Shown piece by piece: positions 1 through 7,963 of a stretch of DNA of 37,757 nt (positions within the stretch are counted from its first letter, which is position 1; each line of letters opens with the position of its first letter). The translations under genes were made by a program, and so were the position numbers. The stretch is taken from the NCBI GenBank assembly GCA_044227705.1, contig JBGAWE010000012.1:1-37757 (forward strand), in the 5' to 3' direction. The notes beneath the pieces were generated by a model. That model worked only from the letters and a program-made list of their open reading frames with translations, ran no database searches and was not told the origin of the DNA. Source of the stretch: JANOQP01 sp044227705 (lineage in GTDB: Bacteria; Bacteroidota; Bacteroidia; Chitinophagales; Saprospiraceae).

Positions 1-288
1 CCCTCCGCGTCCTGAAGCTGCCCGCGCACGGAGCCGGACTGGCTTGATAAGTCAAAAGAGAAAAGGCAAAGGGCAAAAAGGAGCGCAGGAAAGTGAACGG
101 TTGGCCTCATCGGTCGGTCTATTTTTTTGGTGACAATGACCCGACAAAAGACCGGCCGTTGCCCGGCGGGGGCAATTTTTTTCGATGAATGGAGGGAAAG
201 CGATAGCCAACTTTTGGCCCACACAAGCGAGCAACAGGTTCAGAGGCTGGCACCGCCGCTTTCCCATTTTGGCCTTTTCGAAACTCGG
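1..288. other. Left-edge intergenic region, possible end of an upstream gene
   Basis: No convincing complete gene is visible. A short open frame from the left edge (bases 3-47, +) ends in adjacent stops TGA TAA and could be the last 14 codons of a gene lying outside the window; it is too short to identify. The rest is non-coding and contains the hairpin with T-tract described separately, which is oriented to end transcription coming from that side. Open frames on the minus strand in this stretch have no recognisable features. Confidence 0.3.
159..182 (+). terminator. Rho-independent terminator-like hairpin
   Basis: Perfect 6-bp stem TTGCCC/GGGCAA (159-164 with 170-175), 5-nt loop, followed directly by seven T (176-182). 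The orientation suits a plus-strand transcript entering from the left edge; it also lies beyond the stop of the minus-strand E2 gene, but there the T-tract would be on the wrong side. Confidence 0.55.
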
Positions 289-1518
289 TCAGATCAACAT
301 CCGCATCGGCTCCTCCAAAATCCCTTTCAGGGTGTTCAAAAACGCGGCCCCCGTCGCCCCGTCGACCACGCGGTGGTCGCACGATAGGGTCACTTTCATC
401 GTGTTGCCGACGACGATCTGCCCGTCGCGCACGACCGGCTTCTGGTGAATCCCGCTGACGGCGAGGATGCACGAGTCCGGCGGGTTGATGATGGCTGTGA
501 ACTCCTCGATGCCGAACATCCCGAGGTTGGAGATGGTGAACGTGTTGCCCGTCATCTCGTCGGGCGAGAGCTTGCGCGACTTCGCCTTCTCGGCCAGCGC
601 CTTCACCTCCGTGTTGATCTGGGAGAGCGATTTTTGGTCCGCGGCCTTGACGACCGGCACCAGCAGCCCGTCCTCGATGGCCACCGCGACACCGATGTTG
701 ACATAAGAATAGCGGCGGATGCGGTCGCCGAGCCACGACGAGTTGACGTTCGGGTGCTGCCGCAGCGCGACGGCGACGGCCTTCACCACGATGTCGTTGA
801 AAGAGATTTTGACCGGCGACAGCTCGTTCATCCGCGTCCGCGCCTCCATCATCTTGTCCATCAAGATTTCGACGGTCAGGTAGAAGTGCGGTGCCGTGAA
901 CAGGCTCTCGCCCAGCCGCCGAGCGATGACCGCCCGCATCTGCGTGACCGGCACGTCCTCGAAACCGCCCGCCGCGGCCGGGGTGGAAGGCGCGGGTTTT
1001 TCAGCCGGTTTCGCGCTCAAAAAGGCCTCGACGTCGCGGCGCACGATGCGCCCGTTGTCGCCCGAGCCTTCGATTTTCGAGATGTCGACCCCCGTTTCGT
1101 GGGCCATGCTCTTGGCCAGCGGGGAGGCTTTCACCCGGCCTCCGTCGGCCGCCGAGGCTTGCGCCGCGGCCATCGCAACAGGGGTAGCAGCGGCTGTCGC
1201 GGGCTGCGCGGCGGGCTGCGCAGCTGGGGCTGGTTTGGCCGCCGGTTGGGCCGCGCCGCCGAGCAGCGAGCTGATGTCCTCGCCCTCTTTTCCGATGACC
1301 GCGATGAGGCCGTTGACCGGCACCGGCCCGCTCTCGATGCCGATGTGCAGCAGCACGCCCGCCGAAAAGCTCTCGATTTCTTGGGTCGCCTTGTCGGTCT
1401 CCACGTCGGCGAGGACGTCGCCCTTTTCCACTTTTTCGCCCACTTTTTTGTACCATTTCACGAGGTTACCCTCGGTCATCGTGTCGCTCAATTTGGGCAT
1501 CCGGATTGCGCTCGCCAT
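289..1518 (-). CDS. Pyruvate dehydrogenase complex E2, dihydrolipoamide acetyltransferase
   Basis: 409 residues. It transfers the acetyl group from lipoyl-lysine to CoA in the cytosolic pyruvate dehydrogenase complex. One N-terminal lipoyl domain (about 1-80) has the lipoylation site ETDKAT with Lys43; an Ala/Pro-rich flexible linker (about 88-130) follows, then a peripheral subunit-binding domain (about 131-168, KASPLAKSMA to GRIVRRDVEAFL) and the trimer-forming acetyltransferase domain (about 183-409) with the catalytic DHRVVDG (His382, Asp386) near the C-terminus. Single lipoyl domain and length fit the Bacteroidota/mitochondrial type. No E1 or E3 gene is adjacent. A -33/-7 promoter lies about 50 bp upstream and the gene diverges from comEC. 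The family also contains branched-chain and 2-oxoglutarate E2s; the MPKLSDTMTEG start and linker favour pyruvate. Confidence 0.93.
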   Translation of the reverse strand: MASAIRMPKLSDTMTEGNLVKWYKKVGEKVEKGDVLADVETDKATQEIESFSAGVLLHIGIESGPVPVNGLIAVIGKEGEDISSLLGGAAQPAAKPAPAAQPAAQPATAAATPVAMAAAQASAADGGRVKASPLAKSMAHETGVDISKIEGSGDNGRIVRRDVEAFLSAKPAEKPAPSTPAAAGGFEDVPVTQMRAVIARRLGESLFTAPHFYLTVEILMDKMMEARTRMNELSPVKISFNDIVVKAVAVALRQHPNVNSSWLGDRIRRYSYVNIGVAVAIEDGLLVPVVKAADQKSLSQINTEVKALAEKAKSRKLSPDEMTGNTFTISNLGMFGIEEFTAIINPPDSCILAVSGIHQKPVVRDGQIVVGNTMKVTLSCDHRVVDGATGAAFLNTLKGILEEPMRMLI

Positions 1519-1564
1519 GTCGTTTGGATTTAAAAACTGCGTATTTTTTAAATAAAAATGTGGT

Positions 1565-1592
1565 CAAAGGTAGAATCGACCGCAAAAAACAA
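1565..1592 (-). promoter_or_regulatory. Bacteroidota-type promoter for the E2 gene
   Basis: On the minus strand TTG (1592-1590) is followed after 17 nt by TACCTTTG (1572-1565), an exact TAnnTTTG -7 box. The start codon at 1518 would leave a 5' leader of roughly 40 nt. The spacer is slightly shorter than the usual 19-21. Confidence 0.5.
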
Positions 1593-1612
1593 CCCCCGGC
1601 CGTCGGAATTTT

Positions 1613-3733
1613 ATGGGCGAGAAAACCGCTCCCCAACTGATGAACATCCACGCCCAACCCTTCGCCCGGCTCCTTTTTCCGCTCCTCTTGGGCATCCTTT
1701 TCGGTGAGTTTTCCGGCATCGGAGGCCCGCCGTTGACCGTCTTTTTATCGGCGACTGCGGTCGGTTCGGGTATCCTCGCCTTCCGAAAACTCCAGTTCGA
1801 AGAGCGAAATCTGTTCGGCATCGCCGCCGCCGTCTTCCTTTTTCTCCTCGGCTGGCACCTCGATTTCTACAAAGACGACCGCCGAGCCGTCGACCATTTT
1901 TCAAAAATCCCGCCCGCCGCCGAGGCGGTTTTCTTCATCGCAAAACTCGAAGAACCTCCCGAGCGAACCCCGAAAAAACTCCGCGCCCGCTGCTCCGTCC
2001 GAGCCATCGGCCCCGCCGCCGAGTCGCTGAAAAACTGCTCGGGAAACCTCCTCGTCTACCTCGACACGACCCTCGCCGAGGCCGGTTTTCGATACGGCGA
2101 CCTCCTCGTTGCGAAAGGAAAAATCCAGCCCGTCCCGCCGCCGCGAAACCCCAGCGGGTTCGACTATCGTCAATACCTTCACTTCCAAAACATTCATTAT
2201 CAAGCATTTGTCACCAAAACGGACGTTCGCCTCCTCCCTGCAAACCGAGGAAACCCCTTCTGGAAACTCGCCTATGCCAGCCGCGACCGTTTCCTCAAAA
2301 TCCTGAAAAAGCACTTCCCCACGCCCGACGAGTACGCAGTTGCCAGCGCCCTCCTGATCGGCTACAAAAGCGACCTCTCGACAGAGATAAAAAACGCCTA
2401 CATCGAGACCGGCTCCATGCACGCGCTGGCCGTCTCTGGCATGCACGTAGGCGGGCTTTACCTGCCGCTGGCCTATTTTTTCCGAAGGCTTTCTAGGCGA
2501 AGCCGCGCCCGCCGCATTCTCGAACCGCTCGTCTCGCTCGCGGTCATCTGGGGGTTCACGCTCATCACCGGCGCGTCGGCCTCGGTCGTGCGGGCGGCCG
2601 CAATGTTCACCATCCTCGTCATCGGCCGTGCCCTTCGCCGCGACGCGGAGATCTACAATATGCTAGCCGCCTCCGCCTTTTTCATCCTGTTGGCCAACCC
2701 CTATTTCCTGTTCGACGTCGGCTTCCAGTTGAGCTACGCGGCCGTCGTCGGCATCGTCTTCTTCGGAAAGAAATTTTTGAAGGTCTGGCACCCGCCGCGC
2801 GGCCTCGGCTGGGCATGGGAGACGGTCGCGATGGGCCTCGCCGCCCAGCTCGCCACGCTCCCAATTTCGCTCCATTGTTTCCACCAGATGCCGCTCTATT
2901 TCTGGCTCTCTGGCCTGCTCGTCGTGCCGCTCGGGATGGTGATTTTGTGGTCGGGCATAGTGCTTTTCGCGCTGGACGGAATCATCCCGCTGGCGGCCGC
3001 TTGGCTCGGGAAAGCGATGTTTTGGATTGTTTTTCTAATGAACAAGGGCATTTTCCTCATCCAAAAACTTCCCGGCAGCCTCGTCGAGGGAATTTCGTTC
3101 AGCTTCGCTGCCGCCGTGTTTCTTTATCTACTGATTGCTGCAATTACGGCATTCTGGCTCGAGTGGAAAGCGCGATGGGTCGTCGCCATCCTAGCCTGTT
3201 TCACCCTCCTCGCCGCCGACCGCGCCTTCCAAAAAGTGTTGGTTCAAAAGACCCGCCGCATCACCGTTTACAGCATTTCCGGCGGAAGCCTCGTCGATTT
3301 TCAATCGGGCGAAAAGCTCGTCTCCCTCACCGACACCCTTTCCGAAAAAGACCTCGCCTTCTCCACCGGCAAACTCGCACGGCTCGGTGCGACCTCCGTT
3401 TTTTGGGAAACGGACACGAGTTTTCAGACGGCCAACCTTTTTTACGCGCCGCCGTTCGCCCAGTTTTTCGAGAAAAAAATGGTCGTCGTCGGCCCAGAAA
3501 CCAAGCTGCCCGGTCCGGCCGAGAGCGAGCCAATTCCGGTCGATTTCATCCTTTTCCGAAAAAACCCGCCGCTCAAAATCGAGGAAGCGATGGCCCGCTT
3601 CCCTTGCCGCGCGTTCATTTTCGACGGCTCGAACAGCTTCTTCAAAATCAAAAAATGGTCGGAGGAATGCGCCCGCCTCAACATCGAGTGCCACGATTTG
3701 AGAAAGGAGGGGGCCTTTCAAACGAATCTGTAA
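1613..3733 (+). CDS. comEC: ComEC/Rec2-family DNA uptake channel protein
   Basis: 706 residues from the first ATG; a second in-frame ATG at 1640 (MNIHAQPFARLLFPLLLG) gives 697 residues and a more natural membrane-protein N-terminus, so the start is uncertain. ComEC forms the inner-membrane channel that moves single-stranded DNA into the cytoplasm during natural transformation. Two or three N-terminal hydrophobic segments are followed by a DUF4131-like soluble region (about 80-220), then the competence domain with the hallmark SMHALAVSGMHVGGL (about 267-281) and many further membrane helices to about 540. The C-terminal 160 residues sit where other ComEC proteins carry a metallo-beta-lactamase-like domain, but no HxHxDH motif is visible, so this part is degenerate or different. 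The next gene encodes a ComEA-like helix-hairpin-helix protein on the same strand. Confidence 0.88.
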   Translation: MGEKTAPQLMNIHAQPFARLLFPLLLGILFGEFSGIGGPPLTVFLSATAVGSGILAFRKLQFEERNLFGIAAAVFLFLLGWHLDFYKDDRRAVDHFSKIPPAAEAVFFIAKLEEPPERTPKKLRARCSVRAIGPAAESLKNCSGNLLVYLDTTLAEAGFRYGDLLVAKGKIQPVPPPRNPSGFDYRQYLHFQNIHYQAFVTKTDVRLLPANRGNPFWKLAYASRDRFLKILKKHFPTPDEYAVASALLIGYKSDLSTEIKNAYIETGSMHALAVSGMHVGGLYLPLAYFFRRLSRRSRARRILEPLVSLAVIWGFTLITGASASVVRAAAMFTILVIGRALRRDAEIYNMLAASAFFILLANPYFLFDVGFQLSYAAVVGIVFFGKKFLKVWHPPRGLGWAWETVAMGLAAQLATLPISLHCFHQMPLYFWLSGLLVVPLGMVILWSGIVLFALDGIIPLAAAWLGKAMFWIVFLMNKGIFLIQKLPGSLVEGISFSFAAAVFLYLLIAAITAFWLEWKARWVVAILACFTLLAADRAFQKVLVQKTRRITVYSISGGSLVDFQSGEKLVSLTDTLSEKDLAFSTGKLARLGATSVFWETDTSFQTANLFYAPPFAQFFEKKMVVVGPETKLPGPAESEPIPVDFILFRKNPPLKIEEAMARFPCRAFIFDGSNSFFKIKKWSEECARLNIECHDLRKEGAFQTNL

Positions 3734-3837
3734 AACGCAGCTTTTACGGACATTCGTTCTGCTTAATGCACTACTTTTTCGACAATTTGATTTAAAAACT
3801 ATTTTTTTGAAGTAGAAACGGTTTTCTCACTGCCAGA

Positions 3838-3845
3838 TATTTTTG
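3838..3845 (+). promoter_or_regulatory. Candidate -7 box upstream of the helix-hairpin-helix gene
   Basis: TATTTTTG matches TAnnTTTG and lies 55 bp before the start codon at 3900. No TTG or TTTG is found at the usual 19-21 nt upstream; the nearest TTTG (3806-3809) is 28 nt away, so support is partial. The 166-bp gap between this gene and comEC otherwise holds nothing recognisable. Confidence 0.3.
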
Positions 3846-3899
3846 TTCTGACAACAGCTAGTCGCTGACCAGGTCGGCACCCAAACCACACTATTCGAC

Positions 3900-5075
3900 A
3901 TGAGAAAACCGGCCCCCCTGCCGAAGCTCCTCCTCTTTTCGCGCGAGGAGCGCAACGGCATCTTCTGTCTCTCGCTGATGAGCCTTTGCTTGTTGGTGCT
4001 GCCCTCGTTCGCCGCCCGGTGGCTGGCTGGCGAGGCGACAGACTTCCGCGATTTCCAAATCGAAATTCTTGCCTTCCAAAAATCGCTCGGCGAGCGGTCG
4101 CCGGATTTTGCGTCGTTGGGCGGTGCGGGCAAATCCGAGCTTTTCCCCTTCGACCCGAACCGAGCGACGGCCGACGATTTCACCCGTCTCGGTCTGCCGC
4201 TCGGCATCGCCAATCGGATTTGCAACTACCGGGAAAAGGGCGGCCGCTTCCGCGAACCGGGTGATTTTCAAAAAATCTACGGCCTTGCCGCCGCCGATTT
4301 CGAGCGGTTGCGGCCTTTCATCGCCATCGGCGGACGGGAAAACGACGTCGCCGGGTTTTCAAAAAAGGGAGAAAAAAGGCCAGTCGAAAACTTCAAATTC
4401 GACCCGAACACCGCCTCGTTCGAGGACTTCCAGCGGCTCGGTTTGAGCGATCGGACGGCCCAATCCATTCTCAATTACCGCTCAAAAGGAGGCGTTTTTC
4501 GCAAAAAGGAGGACTTTTCGAGGATTTACACCCTCGCCCCGGCCGATTTTGAGCGGCTGCTGCCCTTCATCGAATTGCCCGAAAAACCGCCTGTCGGACC
4601 GCCAATCGCCGACGGCTCAAAGCCGCCGAGCAAGCTCGATGGCCCGCCGATTTACAGCAAGCCGAAGCCCGTCTCGACCAACATCGACATCAACAAAGCG
4701 ACGGCTTCCGACTGGAAGCAACTGCCAGGAGTTGGAGAATTCTACTCCGCCAAAATCCTGAAATTCAGGGACGCGCTCGGCGGCTTTTTCAAAATCGAGC
4801 AGGTCGCCGAGACGCGCGGACTGCCTGACAGCACCTTTCAGAAAATCAGGCCCTTCCTGATTTTGGGGTCGCCAGTCTACCACAAAATCAACCTAAACAC
4901 GGCGAAGGCAGAGGAATTTGCCCCGCACCCGTACTTCGACAGGCGGCTTTCCGAAGCCATCGTCGCCTATCGAGAAAGCCATGGGCCGTTCAAAAAACTG
5001 GATGATTTGCGGGCCGTCCGCGCCATTCGGGCGGATTGGTTCGACTTGATTTTGCCCTACCTGACAGTCGAGTGA
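3900..5075 (+). CDS. Membrane-anchored protein with four ComEA-like helix-hairpin-helix repeats
   Basis: 391 residues. One N-terminal hydrophobic segment (about 20-41) is followed by four copies of a roughly 60-residue ComEA-type unit at about 83-142, 165-224, 261-321 and 329-388. Each begins with a Asp/Asn-Asn-x-Ala pattern (FDPNRAT, FDPNTAS, IDINKAT, INLNTAK), then a helix-hairpin-helix (for example LPGVGEFYSAKILKFR) and a GGxF or HGPF turn. A Pro/Lys-rich linker (about 226-258) separates pairs 1-2 and 3-4. ComEA-type domains bind double-stranded DNA at the cell surface or periplasm and feed it to ComEC; the preceding gene is comEC, so a role in DNA uptake is inferred. ComEA proper usually has one unit, so this is a multi-repeat relative. 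Confidence 0.85.
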   Translation: MRKPAPLPKLLLFSREERNGIFCLSLMSLCLLVLPSFAARWLAGEATDFRDFQIEILAFQKSLGERSPDFASLGGAGKSELFPFDPNRATADDFTRLGLPLGIANRICNYREKGGRFREPGDFQKIYGLAAADFERLRPFIAIGGRENDVAGFSKKGEKRPVENFKFDPNTASFEDFQRLGLSDRTAQSILNYRSKGGVFRKKEDFSRIYTLAPADFERLLPFIELPEKPPVGPPIADGSKPPSKLDGPPIYSKPKPVSTNIDINKATASDWKQLPGVGEFYSAKILKFRDALGGFFKIEQVAETRGLPDSTFQKIRPFLILGSPVYHKINLNTAKAEEFAPHPYFDRRLSEAIVAYRESHGPFKKLDDLRAVRAIRADWFDLILPYLTVE

Positions 5076-5091
5076 TGCTTGTGGAAATAGG

Positions 5092-5121
5092 TTGGCCACG
5101 CCGCCAATTCGGGTAGTTTTG
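5092..5121 (+). promoter_or_regulatory. Bacteroidota-type promoter for dcd
   Basis: TTG (5092-5094), 19-nt spacer, TAGTTTTG (5114-5121, exact TAnnTTTG). The start codon is at 5154, so the leader would be about 26 nt. This is the best-spaced promoter in the window. Confidence 0.6.
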
Positions 5122-5153
5122 CCCCCGTTTCATAGCAAAACGCCCGGTTTTCA

Positions 5154-5690
5154 ATGATTTTGACCGACAAGAACATCCTCGCTGCCATCGCCTCGGGCGA
5201 GATTTTGATTGACCCTTTCCGCCCCGACTGCCTCGGGACGAACAGCTACGACGTCCACCTCGGCCGACATCTGGCCGTATATCAAAACCGGGTGCTCGAC
5301 GCGCGGAAGCACAACCACGTCGACCATTTCGAGATCCCGAAGGAGGGCTACGTCCTCCAGCCCGGCACCCTCTACCTCGGCGTGACGGAGGAGTACACCG
5401 AGACGCACTCGACCGTGCCGTTTTTGGAGGGAAAAAGCTCGGTGGGTCGCCTCGGCATCGACATCCACGCAACGGCTGGGAAGGGCGATGTCGGTTTTTG
5501 CAACTACTGGACGCTCGAATTGAGCTGTGTCCAGCCTGTCCGGGTCTACGCGGGGATGCCCATCGGGCAGTTGATCTACTTCAAAGTCGAGGGCGAAATC
5601 GAGAACTTCTACAACCGGAAGGCCTCCGCGAAGTACACCGGCCGGAGCGAGCGGCCTATGGAGAGCATGATGTGGAAGAACCGGTTTTGA
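5154..5690 (+). CDS. dcd: dCTP deaminase
   Basis: 178 residues, a usual length for the family. It deaminates dCTP to dUTP in the cytosol, supplying dUMP for thymidylate synthesis through dUTPase. The trimeric dUTPase-like fold is recognisable: the SSxGRLG nucleotide motif (GKSSVGRLG, 93-101) and the segment with the catalytic glutamate (YWTLELS, Glu122), plus the C-terminal NFYNRKASAKYTGR stretch typical of Dcd. Start chosen at the ATG giving MILTDKNILAAI, the usual family start. A bidirectional terminator follows 30 bp after the stop. A bifunctional dCTP deaminase/dUTPase activity cannot be excluded from sequence alone. Confidence 0.92.
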   Translation: MILTDKNILAAIASGEILIDPFRPDCLGTNSYDVHLGRHLAVYQNRVLDARKHNHVDHFEIPKEGYVLQPGTLYLGVTEEYTETHSTVPFLEGKSSVGRLGIDIHATAGKGDVGFCNYWTLELSCVQPVRVYAGMPIGQLIYFKVEGEIENFYNRKASAKYTGRSERPMESMMWKNRF

Positions 5691-5720
5691 ACTGTCAATC
5701 AACGAGTTGTGCAAAAAAAG

Positions 5721-5756
5721 GAAGGGCGTCGCCGAAACCGGGACGCCCTTCATTTT
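5721..5756. terminator. Bidirectional terminator between convergent dcd and the thioredoxin-family gene
   Basis: Perfect 10-bp stem GAAGGGCGTC/GACGCCCTTC (5721-5730 with 5742-5751), 11-nt loop, an A7 run upstream and ATTTTTG downstream. Both strands therefore end in a U-rich tail, fitting the convergent genes that stop at 5690 (+) and 5775 (-). Confidence 0.85.
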
Positions 5757-5774
5757 TGATTTTGACAATCAAGC

Positions 5775-7145
5775 TCACTTGAAAACCTCGGCCAGTTTCT
5801 GCTCCAACTGGTCGCCGCGCAGGTTGCGGGCGAGGATCTTCCCCTCCTTGTCGAGCAGCACGTTCTGTGGGATGCTCGTGACCGAGTAGAGCTGCGCTGC
5901 TTGGTTCTGCCAGCCGCGCAGGTCACAGACGTGCGGCCAGGTGAGGTTGTCGGCCTTGATGGCGTCGAGCCAGCGGTCCTTGTTCGAGTCGAGGCTCACG
6001 CCGAGGATGTCGAAGCCCCGGTCCTTGAATTTTTGGTAGGCCGCCACGACGTTCGGGTTCTCCTTCCGGCAGGGGCCGCACCAGCTCGCCCAGAAGTCGA
6101 CGAGCAGCACCTTGCCGCGCAACTGCTTGAGACTCAGCGGTTTGTCCTCCGTCGTGTTCATCGTGAAATCGGGGGCCTCGGCCCCGATGAGCGACGTGCG
6201 AGACTGGTTTATCTGGAACTTGATGCGGCTGATGGTCGCCGAGTTGAGCGCGTTGAACTTCGTGACGTAGTCGTTCAAAAAGCCCTCGCAGACGTTGAGC
6301 TTGTTGGTGTTCGACAGGCCGATGACCGTCCCGGCCAGCGCGTTTTTGTAGGCCTTCGACCCCTGCGGGAACTTGGCCAGCTGCTCTTGGATGAGGGCCG
6401 TCGCCTCCGCGTCCTGAAAGCCGAAGTTGATGAGCGCGTTCGAGTAGGACTGGAAGGCGTCGAAGACGGCGGGCTGGTCGTTCCAAGCGACGTCGGCGAA
6501 GTCGACCTGCTTGAAATATTCCTTGGCAAAATACTCGCGCTCTTGGTTGTACTTCTTGCCCTCCGTCGCGTCGGCATTATAATAGGTGTTCAAGGCGGCG
6601 AGGCGGAAAAGCACCGGGTTGGCTCCCTTCAGAGAATCGAGCAGCTTCCGCTTCTTCTCGTCCACCTTTTTGAGGTCGGCGGCCGCCTGTTTTTTGCAGA
6701 CGTCGTCGGTGCAGGCGCGGCTCTTTTGGAGGAGGGCTGCGGACTCCTCCTTGTTCGAGTCGAGGCGTTTTTGCACCTTTTCGAGGCCCTCGTTGATGGG
6801 CGAGCCGACCGTCCGCGCCTTGTCGATGTTGGCGCAACCGGCCCAGATGGTCACGATCGGCTCTTTGCCGAGGAGGAAGTTCTTGCCGAGGTTTTCGGTC
6901 AGGCCGAAGAAGTAGAAGCGGTTCGTCGACGGGGCCGGGATGCGCAGGTGGTAGAAGCTGTCGGGTGCCGTCCGGGCCGCCGAGGCGATTTGGATTTTCT
7001 GCAGACCGTCGCTCTCAAATAGGCGAATGGAGTCCGTCGGCTGACAGCCGAAGACCTTGCCGACGACCTCGATGGTGCCGTTCTGCGCTGTTCCGACGGC
7101 CGTCAAACTTGTCAGGAGGAGAAAGAGAAGAAGCTGTTTTTTCAT
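5775..7145 (-). CDS. TlpA-like exported thioredoxin-fold protein
   Basis: 456 residues from the ATG at 7145, chosen because it opens a clear signal peptide (MKKQLLLFLLLTSLTAVGTAQ); the open frame extends further upstream but those residues look non-coding. The N-terminal half (about 22-310) is a mixed beta/helical region of the kind that precedes thioredoxin domains in many Bacteroidota redoxins. The C-terminal AhpC/TSA-thioredoxin domain (about 310-456) starts with APDFTMNTTEDKPLSL, has the redox motif WCGPC (355-359) and the cis-proline SIPQ. It is probably a periplasmic disulfide reductant or oxidoreductase of the TlpA/ResA type; the substrate is unknown. An exact TATCTTTG box lies about 60 bp upstream. 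Confidence 0.85.
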   Translation of the reverse strand: MKKQLLLFLLLTSLTAVGTAQNGTIEVVGKVFGCQPTDSIRLFESDGLQKIQIASAARTAPDSFYHLRIPAPSTNRFYFFGLTENLGKNFLLGKEPIVTIWAGCANIDKARTVGSPINEGLEKVQKRLDSNKEESAALLQKSRACTDDVCKKQAAADLKKVDEKKRKLLDSLKGANPVLFRLAALNTYYNADATEGKKYNQEREYFAKEYFKQVDFADVAWNDQPAVFDAFQSYSNALINFGFQDAEATALIQEQLAKFPQGSKAYKNALAGTVIGLSNTNKLNVCEGFLNDYVTKFNALNSATISRIKFQINQSRTSLIGAEAPDFTMNTTEDKPLSLKQLRGKVLLVDFWASWCGPCRKENPNVVAAYQKFKDRGFDILGVSLDSNKDRWLDAIKADNLTWPHVCDLRGWQNQAAQLYSVTSIPQNVLLDKEGKILARNLRGDQLEQKLAEVFK

Positions 7146-7205
7146 TGAAAAACACTCGTTTTTGCTGTGAAAGAAGGGTTCTGACCCGATTCGGGAAAGA
7201 GGCGA

Positions 7206-7213
7206 CAAAGATA
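7206..7213 (-). promoter_or_regulatory. Candidate -7 box for the thioredoxin-family gene
   Basis: TATCTTTG on the minus strand (7213 to 7206), exact TAnnTTTG, about 60 bp upstream of the start at 7145. No -33 TTG is seen at the right distance. Confidence 0.4.
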
Positions 7214-7290
7214 GAAACGCTGCCCAGCGGCGGTCGGTGGGGCCGGGTTTGGGCCAATTAAAGTTTTGTGAAGCCCGGATAGTCCGCTTT

Positions 7291-7935
7291 TCAGACCAAA
7301 TTTTCGACCGCCCGGGCCAGCATGAAGTCGTTTTCGCCCAGCCGGAGTTTTTCAAAAAAGAGGTCGAAGCTCATTTGCGCATCGAGCCGCTCCAACCGAC
7401 CGACGGCCCGGCCGGCCTCGATTTTTCCAACCGAAAGGTGCCGACGGAAATCCACGCCGCCCGCGCCCCAAGCCTTGAACATGGCCTCTTTCGCTGACCA
7501 GATTTGATGGAAAAACTCAATGCCCGGCTCGTTCTCGGCCAGCTCTTTTTCTCCCAAAAACTTGTGCGCGACACGGCCGATTTTCTCCGTAAACACTTGA
7601 CAGTCAATGCCCACGCGCTCCTCTCCGACGATTGCCGCCGCGAGTTTCCCGGCCGAATGACTGATGGAAATGGGCCTGTTTTCAGCCTCCGGCCAAAAAG
7701 GGCAGCCGGCAGCCGTCTTCTCGATTTTGAGCCGCTCTTTTTCACCCGAAATTTCATGGAGCAACAGCCTTCCGGTAAGCCATTCTAGCCGCCGTGCGCC
7801 TCGGATTCTGGAAAGCTCCTCCCGCTCGGCGGCCGAGAGGGCCAGTCTTTCGAGAAAGAAATCTTCCGTCTCCTCAATTTCCCAGCAGCCGAAAACCTCG
7901 TCGAATGGGCCGGACTTCTTGAAAATCAATGCCAT
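7291..7935 (-). CDS. 4'-phosphopantetheinyl transferase superfamily protein
   Basis: 214 residues from the ATG at 7935 (MALIFKKSGP); an in-frame ATG at 7965 would overlap the start of the divergent glycosylase gene and is less likely. The family moves 4'-phosphopantetheine from CoA onto a serine of acyl or peptidyl carrier proteins in the cytosol. Visible motifs are RLEWLTGRLLLHE (about 49-61), ISISHS (89-94), VGIDCQ with the metal ligand Asp111, and WSAKEAMFKAWG with Glu150. The two-domain Sfp-like length suggests an Sfp/Gsp-type enzyme rather than the short AcpS. A TAGTTTTG box lies 19 bp upstream. No carrier protein or synthase gene is nearby, so the partner is unknown. Confidence 0.88.
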   Translation of the reverse strand: MALIFKKSGPFDEVFGCWEIEETEDFFLERLALSAAEREELSRIRGARRLEWLTGRLLLHEISGEKERLKIEKTAAGCPFWPEAENRPISISHSAGKLAAAIVGEERVGIDCQVFTEKIGRVAHKFLGEKELAENEPGIEFFHQIWSAKEAMFKAWGAGGVDFRRHLSVGKIEAGRAVGRLERLDAQMSFDLFFEKLRLGENDFMLARAVENLV

Positions 7936-7953
7936 TATTGCTCCGATTTTTGG

Positions 7954-7961
7954 CAAAACTA
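7954..7961 (-). promoter_or_regulatory. Candidate -7 box for the phosphopantetheinyl transferase gene
   Basis: TAGTTTTG on the minus strand (7961 to 7954), exact TAnnTTTG, in the 28-bp gap between two divergent start codons. It would give a leader of about 12 nt and supports the start at 7935. Confidence 0.4.
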
Positions 7962-7963
7962 AC

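Noticed and set aside
445..1533. Long open frame on the plus strand opposite the E2 gene
   Set aside because: It is the antisense shadow of a clear E2 gene; Arg/His/Asp-rich composition without any domain, as expected in GC-rich DNA. The same applies to other long antisense frames, for example opposite serS, rho, the amidohydrolase and glutamine synthetase.
7597..7607. Palindromes of the form TTGACnGTCAA (7597-7607 and 28215-28225) and similar TTGACAATCAA strings
   Set aside because: Considered as operators, but the two perfect copies are inside coding sequences and explained by Ile/Leu-Asp/Thr-Cys/Val codons; too few to be a regulon site.
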